Assembly: GCF_015712165.1 (NCBI RefSeq)
Contig: NZ_JADPZX010000001.1
Coordinates: 496,001-560,000, forward strand
DNA length: 64,000 nt
From: Streptomyces spinoverrucosus
GTDB lineage: Bacteria; Actinomycetota; Actinomycetes; Streptomycetales; Streptomycetaceae
Direction of reading: 5' to 3'
How positions within the stretch are numbered: position 1 is the first letter of the stretch; each line of letters opens with the position of its first letter. Positions 33,159 through 40,892 of this stretch are shown in pieces. The notes beneath the pieces are model-generated. The model did no database searches and was not told the DNA's origin. It saw nothing but the letters and a program-made list of their open reading frames with translations. The translations under genes were made by a program, and so were the position numbers.

Positions 33159-34325
33159 GTGACCGAACTCGCCGCGGTGAAGGCCGCGCTCAAGAGCCAG
33201 GCAGTCGAGACGCCGTCGTGGGCGTACGGGAACTCGGGAACCCGTTTCAAGGTGTTCGCCCAAGCCGGTGTGCCGCGCGATCCGCGCGAGAAGCTCGACG
33301 ACGCGGCGAAGGTGCACGAGTTCACCGGCGTGGCCCCGACCGTCGCCCTGCACATCCCCTGGGACAAGGTCGACGACTACGCGGCGCTGGCGAAGCACGC
33401 CGAGGAGCGCGGGCTGAAGCTGGGCGCGATCAACTCCAACACCTTCCAGGACGACGACTACAAGCTGGGCAGCATCTGCCATCCCGATGCGGCGGTGCGG
33501 CGCAAGGCGGTCGATCATCTGCTGGAGTGCGTCGACATCATGGACGCGACCGGGTCACGGGATCTGAAGCTGTGGTTCGCGGACGGGACGAACTATCCCG
33601 GGCAGGACGATGTGCGGGGGCGGCAGGATCGGCTGGCGGAGGGGCTGGCCGAGGTGTACGCGCGGCTGGGGGACGGGCAGCGGATGCTGCTGGAGTACAA
33701 GTTCTTCGAGCCGGCCTTCTACACGACGGATGTACCGGACTGGGGGACGGCGTACGCGCACTGTCTGAAGCTGGGGCCGAAGGCGCAGGTGGTCGTGGAC
33801 ACGGGGCACCATGCGCCGGGGACCAACATCGAGTTCATCGTGGCGACCTTGTTGCGGGAGGGGAAGCTCGGGGGGTTCGACTTCAACTCCCGGTTCTATG
33901 CCGATGACGACCTGATGGTGGGGGCGGCGGATCCGTTCCAGCTGTTCCGGATCATGTATGAGGTCGTGCGTGGGGGTGGGTTCGGCTCCGAGTCCGGGGT
34001 CGCGTTCATGCTCGACCAGTGTCACAACATCGAGGCGAAGATTCCGGCGATCATTCGGTCGGTGATGAATGTGCAGGAGGCCACGGCCAAGGCGCTGCTC
34101 GTTGATCGGGGGGCGTTGGCTGTCGCGCAGCGCGAGGGGGACGTGCTCGGCGCGAACGCCGTGGTGATGGACGCCTACAACACGGATGTTCGGCCGTTGC
34201 TGACCGAGGTGCGTGAGGAGATGGGGCTCGATCCGGATCCGCTGGGCGCGTATGCCCGGTCCGGGTGGGCCGAGAAGATCGTTGCTGAGCGGGTTGGGGG
34301 GCGGCAGGCCGGGTGGGGCGCGTAA
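33159..34325 (+). CDS. rhaI: L-rhamnose isomerase (xylose-isomerase fold)
   Basis: 388 residues from GTG 33159 with CAGGAG eight bases upstream. The TIM-barrel sugar-isomerase residues are clear: WFADGTNYPGQ, LLEYKFFEPAFYTTD (Glu ligand), VVVDTGHHAPGTNIE (Asp/His ligands) and GFDFNSRFYADDDLMVG. This is the RhaI type known from Pseudomonas and Actinobacteria, not the E. coli RhaA type. It converts L-rhamnose to L-rhamnulose and is the first gene of the catabolic operon. Confidence 0.94.
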   Translation: MTELAAVKAALKSQAVETPSWAYGNSGTRFKVFAQAGVPRDPREKLDDAAKVHEFTGVAPTVALHIPWDKVDDYAALAKHAEERGLKLGAINSNTFQDDDYKLGSICHPDAAVRRKAVDHLLECVDIMDATGSRDLKLWFADGTNYPGQDDVRGRQDRLAEGLAEVYARLGDGQRMLLEYKFFEPAFYTTDVPDWGTAYAHCLKLGPKAQVVVDTGHHAPGTNIEFIVATLLREGKLGGFDFNSRFYADDDLMVGAADPFQLFRIMYEVVRGGGFGSESGVAFMLDQCHNIEAKIPAIIRSVMNVQEATAKALLVDRGALAVAQREGDVLGANAVVMDAYNTDVRPLLTEVREEMGLDPDPLGAYARSGWAEKIVAERVGGRQAGWGA

Positions 34326-34329
34326 GCGT

Positions 34330-34396
34330 CTGCCGGGTTTCCGTTGTCCGCGGGGTGCGGGTTGTTCGTGGTTGATCGCGCAGTTCCCCGCGCCCC
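34330..34396 (-). repeat. Dispersed intergenic repeat copy
   Basis: Read on the minus strand the stretch begins GGGGCGCGGGGAACTGCGCG and continues ATCAACCACGAACAACC, the usual form of this Streptomyces intergenic repeat. It separates the isomerase from the aldolase/dehydrogenase gene in the same operon and resembles the copy at 29307. Confidence 0.65.
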
Positions 34397-34440
34397 ATGT
34401 GTACGTGCACTCACCCTCTCTTGAGAAGGAACCGACTTCC

Positions 34441-36480
34441 ATGGCAATCCATCCCGAAGCTGCCGCTCTCCTCGCTCGGTCGCACCGGCTCGGTGCTGAC
34501 CCGCGCAACACCAATTACGCCGGCGGCAACGCGTCCGCGAAGGGCACCGACACCGACCCCGTCACCGGTGGTGATGTCGAGCTGATGTGGGTCAAGGGGT
34601 CCGGAGGGGACCTCGGGACGCTCACCGAAGCGGGGCTCGCCGTGCTTCGGCTCGACCGGCTCCGGGCGCTCAAGGACGTGTATCCGGGCGTCGAGCGCGA
34701 GGACGAGATGGTCGCCGCGTTCGACTACTGCCTGCACGGGAAGGGGGGCGCCGCGCCCTCCATCGACACGGCGATGCACGGGCTCGTGGACTGCGCTCAT
34801 GTCGATCATCTGCACCCGGACTCCGGGATCGCGCTGGCCTGTGCGGCGGACGGGGAGAAGCTGACCGCCGAGTGTTTCGGGGACAGCGTGGTGTGGGTGC
34901 CGTGGCGGCGGCCCGGGTTCCAGCTCGGGCTGGACATCGCCGCCGTGAAGGCCGCCAACCCGCAGGCCTTCGGCGTGATCCTGGGCGGGCACGGCATCAC
35001 CGCCTGGGGCGACACCGCCGAGGAGTGCGAACGGAACTCGCTGCACATCATCCGTACCGCCGAGGCGTTTCTCGCCGAGCGGGGGAAGGCCGATCCGTTC
35101 GGGGCCGTCGTCGCGGGGTACGAGGCGCTGCCCGGGGCGGAGCGACGGGAGCGGGCGGCGGCGCTGGCGCCGTACGTGCGTGCCCTCGCCTCGCAGGACA
35201 AGCCTCAGGTGGGGCACTTCACCGACTCCGACGTCGTGCTCGACTTCCTCGCACGGGCCGAGCATCCACGGCTGGCCGCGCTCGGCACCTCCTGCCCGGA
35301 CCACTTCCTCCGTACCAAGGTCAGGCCGCTCGTCCTCGACCTTCCACCGTCCGCTCCGCTCGACGAGGCGATCGCCCGGCTGAAGGAGCTGCACGCCGCC
35401 TATCGGGAGGAGTACGCCGCCTACTACGAGCGGCACGCGCTGCCCGACTCCCCCGCCATGCGCGGCGCCGACCCCGCCATCGTGCTGGTGCCGGGCGTGG
35501 GCATGTTCAGCTTCGGCAAGGACAAGCAGACGGCTCGGGTCGCCGGCGAGTTCTATGTCAACGCGATCAATGTGATGCGGGGCGCCGAGGCCGTGTCGAC
35601 GTACGCGCCGATCGAGGAGTCGGAGAAGTTCCGTATCGAGTACTGGGCGCTGGAGGAGGCCAAGCTCCGGCGGATGCCGAAGCCAAAGGCGCTCGCGACG
35701 CGGGTGGCGCTGGTGACCGGCGCGGGCAGCGGCATCGGCAGGGCGATCGCGCATCGGCTGGCTGCCGAGGGTGCGTGTGTCGTGGTGGCGGACCTCGACG
35801 CCGAGAACGCGGCCAAGGTCGCCGAGGAGCTGGGCGGTGCCGACAGGGCCGTCGCCGTCACCGTCGACGTGACCTCCGAGGAGCAGATCGCCGAGGCGTT
35901 CAAGGCCGCGGCGCTCGCCTTCGGGGGCGTCGATCTGGTGGTGAACAACGCGGGTATCTCGATTTCCAAGCCGCTGCTGGAGACCTCGGCCAAGGACTGG
36001 GACCTTCAGCACGACATCATGGCGCGTGGGTCGTTCCTGGTCTCGCGGGAGGCGGCCCGGGTGATGATCGCTCAGGGGCTGGGCGGGGACATCGTCTACA
36101 TCGCTTCGAAGAACGCCGTTTTCGCCGGGCCCAACAACATCGCCTACTCCGCCACCAAGGCCGACCAGGCCCATCAGGTGCGGTTGCTGGCGGCCGAGTT
36201 GGGTGAGCACGGGATCCGGGTCAACGGAGTCAACCCGGACGGTGTGGTGCGCGGATCGGGGATCTTCGCGGGTGGCTGGGGTGCTCAGCGGGCGGCCGTG
36301 TACGGGGTGCCGGAGGAGAAGCTCGGGGAGTTCTACGCCCAGCGGACGATCCTCAAGCGTGAGGTGCTGCCGGAGCATGTCGCGAACGCCGTGTTCGCGC
36401 TGACCGGCGGGGAGCTGACGCACACCACGGGGCTGCACGTCCCGGTCGACGCCGGCGTGGCCGCCGCGTTCCTGCGGTGA
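34441..36480 (+). CDS. rhaD: Bifunctional rhamnulose-1-phosphate aldolase / L-lactaldehyde dehydrogenase
   Basis: 679 residues in two fused domains. Residues about 1-425 form a class II aldolase with the zinc-ligand motif HVDHLHPDSG and ILGGHGITAWG. Residues about 430-679 form a short-chain dehydrogenase with VTGAGSGIGRAIAHR, NNAGISISKP and the catalytic Y-x-x-x-K in AYSATKADQA. The aldolase splits L-rhamnulose-1-phosphate into DHAP and L-lactaldehyde and the SDR half is thought to oxidise lactaldehyde to L-lactate. That product matches the lutABC genes just downstream. The name rhaD refers to the aldolase; similar fusions are called RhaE/RhaEW. The kinase gene overlaps its stop by four bases. 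Confidence 0.92.
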   Translation: MAIHPEAAALLARSHRLGADPRNTNYAGGNASAKGTDTDPVTGGDVELMWVKGSGGDLGTLTEAGLAVLRLDRLRALKDVYPGVEREDEMVAAFDYCLHGKGGAAPSIDTAMHGLVDCAHVDHLHPDSGIALACAADGEKLTAECFGDSVVWVPWRRPGFQLGLDIAAVKAANPQAFGVILGGHGITAWGDTAEECERNSLHIIRTAEAFLAERGKADPFGAVVAGYEALPGAERRERAAALAPYVRALASQDKPQVGHFTDSDVVLDFLARAEHPRLAALGTSCPDHFLRTKVRPLVLDLPPSAPLDEAIARLKELHAAYREEYAAYYERHALPDSPAMRGADPAIVLVPGVGMFSFGKDKQTARVAGEFYVNAINVMRGAEAVSTYAPIEESEKFRIEYWALEEAKLRRMPKPKALATRVALVTGAGSGIGRAIAHRLAAEGACVVVADLDAENAAKVAEELGGADRAVAVTVDVTSEEQIAEAFKAAALAFGGVDLVVNNAGISISKPLLETSAKDWDLQHDIMARGSFLVSREAARVMIAQGLGGDIVYIASKNAVFAGPNNIAYSATKADQAHQVRLLAAELGEHGIRVNGVNPDGVVRGSGIFAGGWGAQRAAVYGVPEEKLGEFYAQRTILKREVLPEHVANAVFALTGGELTHTTGLHVPVDAGVAAAFLR

Positions 36481-37925
36481 GCAGCACCGTGAAGTCGTAC
36501 GCCGCGGTCGACCTGGGCGCGTCCAGTGGGCGGGTCATGGTCGGCCGCGTCGGGCGGCACGAGCTGGAGCTGACCGAGGCGCACCGCTTCGTCAACCGGC
36601 CGGTGCGGGTGCCGGAGGGGCTGCGCTGGGACGTGCTCGGGCTGTACGCCGGTGTACTGGAGGGGCTGCGGGTGGCCGGGCGGGTCGACTCCGTCGGCAT
36701 CGACAGCTGGGCCGTGGACTACGGGCTGCTGGACGCCGACGGAGCGCTGCTCGGCAACCCGGTGCACTACCGGGACGGGCGGACCGAGGGCGTCGCCGAG
36801 ACGGTGTGGGCGAGCGTGCCCGCCGCCGAGCTGTACGCGGCGACCGGGCTGCAGTACGCCCCCTTCAACACCCTGTACCAGCTCGTCGCCGCCCGCTCCT
36901 CCGACCAGCTCGCCCACGCCGAGCGCCTGTTGTTGATCCCCGACCTGCTGTCGTACTGGCTCACCGGGGAGCAGGGCACCGAGCTCACCAACGCCTCGAC
37001 GACCCAGCTCGTCGACCCCCGGACGCGGGACTGGTCGTACGACGTGGCGGCGCGGCTGGGCATCGACCTGAGCCTGTTCGCGCCGCTGCGGCAGCCCGGT
37101 AACCCGGCGGGCGAGCTGCGCCCCGAGGTGCTGGAGGAGACGGGGCTGGACGGCCCCGTGCCGGTCACGGCGGTCGCCTCGCACGACACGGCGTCCGCGG
37201 TGGCCGCCGTACCGGCGTCCGGTGAGCGCTTCGCCTACATCTGCACCGGAACCTGGTCACTGGCCGGACTCGAACTGGACGCGCCGGTGCTGACGGAGGA
37301 GAGCCGGACCGCCAACTTCACCAACGAGCTGGGCCTGGACGGCACGGTCCGCTATCTGCGCAACATCATGGGGCTGTGGCTGCTCCAGGAGTGCGTACGG
37401 GCCTGGGGGGAGCCGGACCTCGGTGAGCTGCTGCGGGCCGCGGCCGGGGTGCCGGCGCTGCGGTCGGTGGTGGACGCGGGTGACGCGGCGTTCCTGGCGC
37501 CGGGGCGGATGCCGGAGCGGATCGCCGAGGCGTGCCGGGCCTCCGGGCAGCCGGTGCCCGACTCGCCGGCCGAGGTCACGCGCTGCATCCTCGACTCGCT
37601 CGCCCTCGCGCACCGGCGGGCCGTCGAGGACGCCCAGCGGCTGGCCGGGCATGCCGTGGACGTCGTCCATGTGGTGGGCGGCGGGGTGCGCAACGCGCTG
37701 CTGTGCCAGCTGACCGCCGACGCCTGCGGGCTGCCGGTGGTGGCGGGCCCCACGGAGGCGGCGGCCTTCGGGAACGTGCTGGTGCAGGCGCGGGCCCACG
37801 GGCTGGTCGGCGACCGGGCGGACATGCGGCGGCTGCTCGGCCGTACCCAGCCGCTCACCCGCTACGAACCGCGCGGCGACACGGCGCCCTGGCGGGCGGC
37901 CCAGGCCCGCCTCGCCGGAGGGTGA
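36477..37925 (+). CDS. rhaB: Rhamnulokinase
   Basis: 482 residues from GTG 36477, overlapping the aldolase stop (GTGA), so translation is coupled. It has the FGGY-kinase fold: AVDLGASSGRVMVGRV (phosphate loop 1), GIDSWAVDYGLLD (RhaB-typical), ASHDTASAVAAVP, CTGTWSLAGLEL and VVGGGVRNALLCQLTA (adenosine motif). It phosphorylates L-rhamnulose at O1 to feed the aldolase encoded upstream. Confidence 0.94.
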   Translation: MSSTVKSYAAVDLGASSGRVMVGRVGRHELELTEAHRFVNRPVRVPEGLRWDVLGLYAGVLEGLRVAGRVDSVGIDSWAVDYGLLDADGALLGNPVHYRDGRTEGVAETVWASVPAAELYAATGLQYAPFNTLYQLVAARSSDQLAHAERLLLIPDLLSYWLTGEQGTELTNASTTQLVDPRTRDWSYDVAARLGIDLSLFAPLRQPGNPAGELRPEVLEETGLDGPVPVTAVASHDTASAVAAVPASGERFAYICTGTWSLAGLELDAPVLTEESRTANFTNELGLDGTVRYLRNIMGLWLLQECVRAWGEPDLGELLRAAAGVPALRSVVDAGDAAFLAPGRMPERIAEACRASGQPVPDSPAEVTRCILDSLALAHRRAVEDAQRLAGHAVDVVHVVGGGVRNALLCQLTADACGLPVVAGPTEAAAFGNVLVQARAHGLVGDRADMRRLLGRTQPLTRYEPRGDTAPWRAAQARLAGG

Positions 37926-37966
37926 GCGGGGTCTCCCGCGTTCCGTGCCGCCGCATTACCCTGCAC

Positions 37967-37977
37967 TCATCGGATGA
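37967..37977. promoter_or_regulatory. Palindrome TCATCGGATGA before the lut genes
   Basis: TCATC-G-GATGA lies in the 71-bp gap between rhamnulokinase and lutA, 20 bp before the start codon. GntR-type lactate regulators bind short palindromes in this position, so it may give the lut genes independent control; no regulator gene is adjacent. Confidence 0.35.
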
Positions 37978-37996
37978 TCAAACCCAAGGAGCCGCG

Positions 37997-38752
37997 ATGC
38001 GTGTCGCCCTGTTCCTGACCTGTGTCAACGACACGCTCTATCCGGACACCGGACGCGCCGTGGTGAAACTGCTGACCAGGCTGGGCGTCGAGGTCGACTT
38101 CCCGATGGCCCAGACCTGCTGCGGGCAGGCCCACTACAACACGGGCTACCGGCGTGAGGCGGAGCCGCTGGCCCGGCATTTCTCCGATGTCTTCGGTGAG
38201 TACGAGGCGATCGTGACGCCGTCCGGGTCGTGCGGGGCGATGGTGCGGGAGCTGTATCCGCGCATGGGTGCGCGGGCGCGGGCCGAGGGACGCGGCAGCA
38301 CGCTGGCGACCGCGCTCGCGGCGGTGGTGCCGAAGACGTACGAACTGACCGAGTTCCTGGTGGATGTGCTGGGGGTGACGGACGTGGGCGCGTACTACCC
38401 GCACCGGGTGACGTACCACCCGACCTGCCACGGGCTGCGCGGACTGGGGCTGGGCGACCGGCCCCGCAGGTTGCTGGAGGCGGTGAAGGGGCTGGAGCTG
38501 GTCGAGTTGCCGGGCGCGGACGAGTGCTGTGGGTTCGGGGGCACCTTCGCCCTGAAGAACTCCGATGTCTCGGCGGCGATGGGTGCCGACAAGGTGCGCA
38601 ACGCCGAGTCGACCGGGGCCGAGGTGCTGTGCGCGGCGGACAACTCCTGTCTGATGCACATCGGCGGCACGATGACCCGGCTCCGCACGGGCATGCGGCC
38701 CGTGCACATCGCGGAGATCCTGGCGAGCACGGAGGAGGAACCGGCGCTGTGA
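37997..38752 (+). CDS. lutA: L-lactate utilisation protein A (Fe-S oxidoreductase, two CCG domains)
   Basis: 251 residues from ATG 37997 (AAGGAG upstream). The two cysteine-rich CCG domains are complete: CVNDTLYPDTGRA ... QTCCGQAHYNTG, then YHPTCHGLRGLG ... DECCGFGGTFALK. LutA works with LutB and LutC in the cytoplasm to oxidise L-lactate to pyruvate. The gene is 71 bp after rhamnulokinase on the same strand and overlaps lutB by four bases (GTGA). Confidence 0.94.
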   Translation: MRVALFLTCVNDTLYPDTGRAVVKLLTRLGVEVDFPMAQTCCGQAHYNTGYRREAEPLARHFSDVFGEYEAIVTPSGSCGAMVRELYPRMGARARAEGRGSTLATALAAVVPKTYELTEFLVDVLGVTDVGAYYPHRVTYHPTCHGLRGLGLGDRPRRLLEAVKGLELVELPGADECCGFGGTFALKNSDVSAAMGADKVRNAESTGAEVLCAADNSCLMHIGGTMTRLRTGMRPVHIAEILASTEEEPAL

Positions 38753-40227
38753 GCGGAACGTTCGTAGGAATGCCGGCCTTCCCGGCGGCCGCGCACGAGG
38801 CCGTGCGCAATCCCACCCTGCGCGGCAATCTGCGGCACGCCACGCACACCATCCGCGCCAAGCGGGAGAAGGCGGTCGCCGAGGTCTCGGACTGGGCGCA
38901 GCTGCGGGAGGCGGGGCGGCGGATCAAGGACCACACGCTCCGTCATCTCGACCGGTATCTGGTGCAGTTGGAGGAGTCGGTGACGGCGGCGGGCGGCACC
39001 GTCCACTGGGCCGTCGACGCCGACGAGGCCAACCGGATCGTCGCGGACCTGGTCAAGGCGACCGGCGAGTCCGAGGTCGTCAAGGTCAAGTCGATGGCCA
39101 CGCAGGAGATCGGGCTCAACGAGGCGCTCGAAGCGGAGGGCATCCGGGCGTACGAGACCGATCTCGCCGAGCTGATCGTGCAGTTGTGCGAGGACCGGCC
39201 CTCGCACATCCTGGTCCCGGCGATCCACCGCAATCGCGGTGAGATCCGGGACATCTTCGTCCGCGAGATGGGCGAGTGGGGCCGCCCGGCCCCCGAGGGC
39301 CTGACCGACACGCCCGCCGAGCTGGCCGAGGCCGCCCGGCTGCATCTGCGGGAGAAGTTCCTGCGCGCCAAGGTCGGCATCTCCGGCGCCAACTTCATGG
39401 TCGCCGAGACCGGCACCCTGGTGGTCGTGGAGTCCGAGGGCAACGGACGGATGTGCCTGACCCTCCCCGAGACGCTGATCTCGGTCGTCGGCATCGAGAA
39501 GATCGTGCCGGCCTGGCGGGACCTGGAGGTGTTCCTGCAGACCCTCCCCCGCTCCTCGACGGCCGAGCGCATGAACCCGTACACGTCCATGTGGACCGGT
39601 ACCGCGGACGAGGACGGGCCGCAGAACTTCCACCTGGTCCTGATCGACAACGGCCGCACCGACACGCTCGCCGACGAGGTCGGGCGGCAGGCGCTGCGCT
39701 GCATCCGCTGCTCGGCGTGTCTCAATGTGTGCCCGGTGTACGAGCGGGCGGGCGGGCACGCGTACGGCTCGGTGTATCCGGGCCCGATCGGCGCCATCCT
39801 GAGCCCTCAACTCCGGGGCACGGCGAGCGAGATCGACGCCTCGCTGCCGTACGCGTCCTCGCTGTGCGGGGCCTGCTACGAGGTGTGCCCGGTGGCCATC
39901 GACATCCCCGAGGTGCTGGTACATCTGCGGGAGCGGGTCGTGGCGGGCGGGCAGGTGACGCGGAACGGCAACAAGGTGCTGCTGAAGCCCGCGAAGGGGC
40001 ATGCCGCCGAGCGGGCGGCGATGCGGGCGGCCCGCTGGGCATTCGCCCATCCCGGTGCCCTGCGCGGCGGTCAGCGGCTCGCCTCACGCACCCGGCGCTT
40101 CCATCCGCGCACCCTGCCGGGTCCCGGCCGGGCGTGGAGCGGCAGCCGGGATCTGCCGCCGGTGCCTTCCGAGCCGTTCCGGGACTGGTGGCAGCGCACG
40201 CACGGTGGAAAGGACGGCGCGAAGTGA
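38749..40227 (+). CDS. lutB: L-lactate utilisation protein B (iron-sulfur protein)
   Basis: 492 residues from GTG 38749. The LUD domain occupies about 60-290 (VKSMATQEIGLNEALEAEGI, AETGTLVVVESEGNGRM). Two 4Fe-4S clusters follow in CIRCSACLNVCPVYERAGG and LCGACYEVCPVAIDIPEVL. It passes electrons from lactate oxidation towards the respiratory chain. Starts and stops overlap by four bases with both lut neighbours. Confidence 0.95.
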   Translation: MSGTFVGMPAFPAAAHEAVRNPTLRGNLRHATHTIRAKREKAVAEVSDWAQLREAGRRIKDHTLRHLDRYLVQLEESVTAAGGTVHWAVDADEANRIVADLVKATGESEVVKVKSMATQEIGLNEALEAEGIRAYETDLAELIVQLCEDRPSHILVPAIHRNRGEIRDIFVREMGEWGRPAPEGLTDTPAELAEAARLHLREKFLRAKVGISGANFMVAETGTLVVVESEGNGRMCLTLPETLISVVGIEKIVPAWRDLEVFLQTLPRSSTAERMNPYTSMWTGTADEDGPQNFHLVLIDNGRTDTLADEVGRQALRCIRCSACLNVCPVYERAGGHAYGSVYPGPIGAILSPQLRGTASEIDASLPYASSLCGACYEVCPVAIDIPEVLVHLRERVVAGGQVTRNGNKVLLKPAKGHAAERAAMRAARWAFAHPGALRGGQRLASRTRRFHPRTLPGPGRAWSGSRDLPPVPSEPFRDWWQRTHGGKDGAK

Positions 40228-40892
40228 GCAGCAGGGAGCGGATCCTGGGCCGGGTGCGGCGCGCGCTCGCGGACGTACCTCAGGACGACATGCCGTACGA
40301 GCAGGCGGTTCCCAGGGACTATCTGCGCGAGCACGGGGAGCGGAGCGTCGAGGAGACGGTGGATCTGCTCGCCGAGAACCTTGCCGACTACCGTGCCCTG
40401 GTGCACCGTTGCGCGCCGGACGTCCTGCCGTCGTTGATCGCCGGGCTGCTGACGGCCCGTGACGCACGGTCGCTGCTGGTCCCGGCCGGTCTGGACGAGC
40501 GGTGGCTCGCGGCCACGGAGGTGACGCGGGTCCCGGACCTGGCCGACAGCTCGGCACATGAGCTCGACCGGGTCGACAGTGTCGTGACGGCGTGCGCGCT
40601 CGCCATCGCCGAGACCGGCACCATCGTGCTGGACGGCGGCCCCGATCAGGGCCGCCGCCGTATCACGCTCGTACCGGACCATCACATCTGTGTCGTACGA
40701 GTCCCCGACCAGGTCGTGTCGTCCGTGCCCCAGGCCTTGGAACGGCTCGACCCGGCCCGCCCGTTGACCTGGATCTCCGGGCCGTCCGCGACCAGCGACA
40801 TCGAGCTGGACCGGGTCGAGGGGGTGCACGGTCCGCGCACCCTGGAGGTGGTGCTGGTGGGCGGTCAGGCGAGCGCGGACGTCAACTCGTAG
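40224..40892 (+). CDS. lutC: L-lactate utilisation protein C (LUD domain)
   Basis: 222 residues from GTG 40224. The LUD fold is seen in ACALAIAETGTIVLDGGPDQ GRR and LVPDHHICVVRVPDQVV. It is the third component of the LutABC complex. Its 3' end overlaps the convergent rhamnosidase gene by 28 bp, so the end of one message is antisense to the other. Confidence 0.93.
   Translation: MSSRERILGRVRRALADVPQDDMPYEQAVPRDYLREHGERSVEETVDLLAENLADYRALVHRCAPDVLPSLIAGLLTARDARSLLVPAGLDERWLAATEVTRVPDLADSSAHELDRVDSVVTACALAIAETGTIVLDGGPDQGRRRITLVPDHHICVVRVPDQVVSSVPQALERLDPARPLTWISGPSATSDIELDRVEGVHGPRTLEVVLVGGQASADVNS

Noticed and set aside
34441..36480. Frameshift fusion of aldolase and dehydrogenase genes
   Set aside because: The fusion is continuous, both domains are complete, and the same fusion is known in rhamnose pathways of other bacteria.
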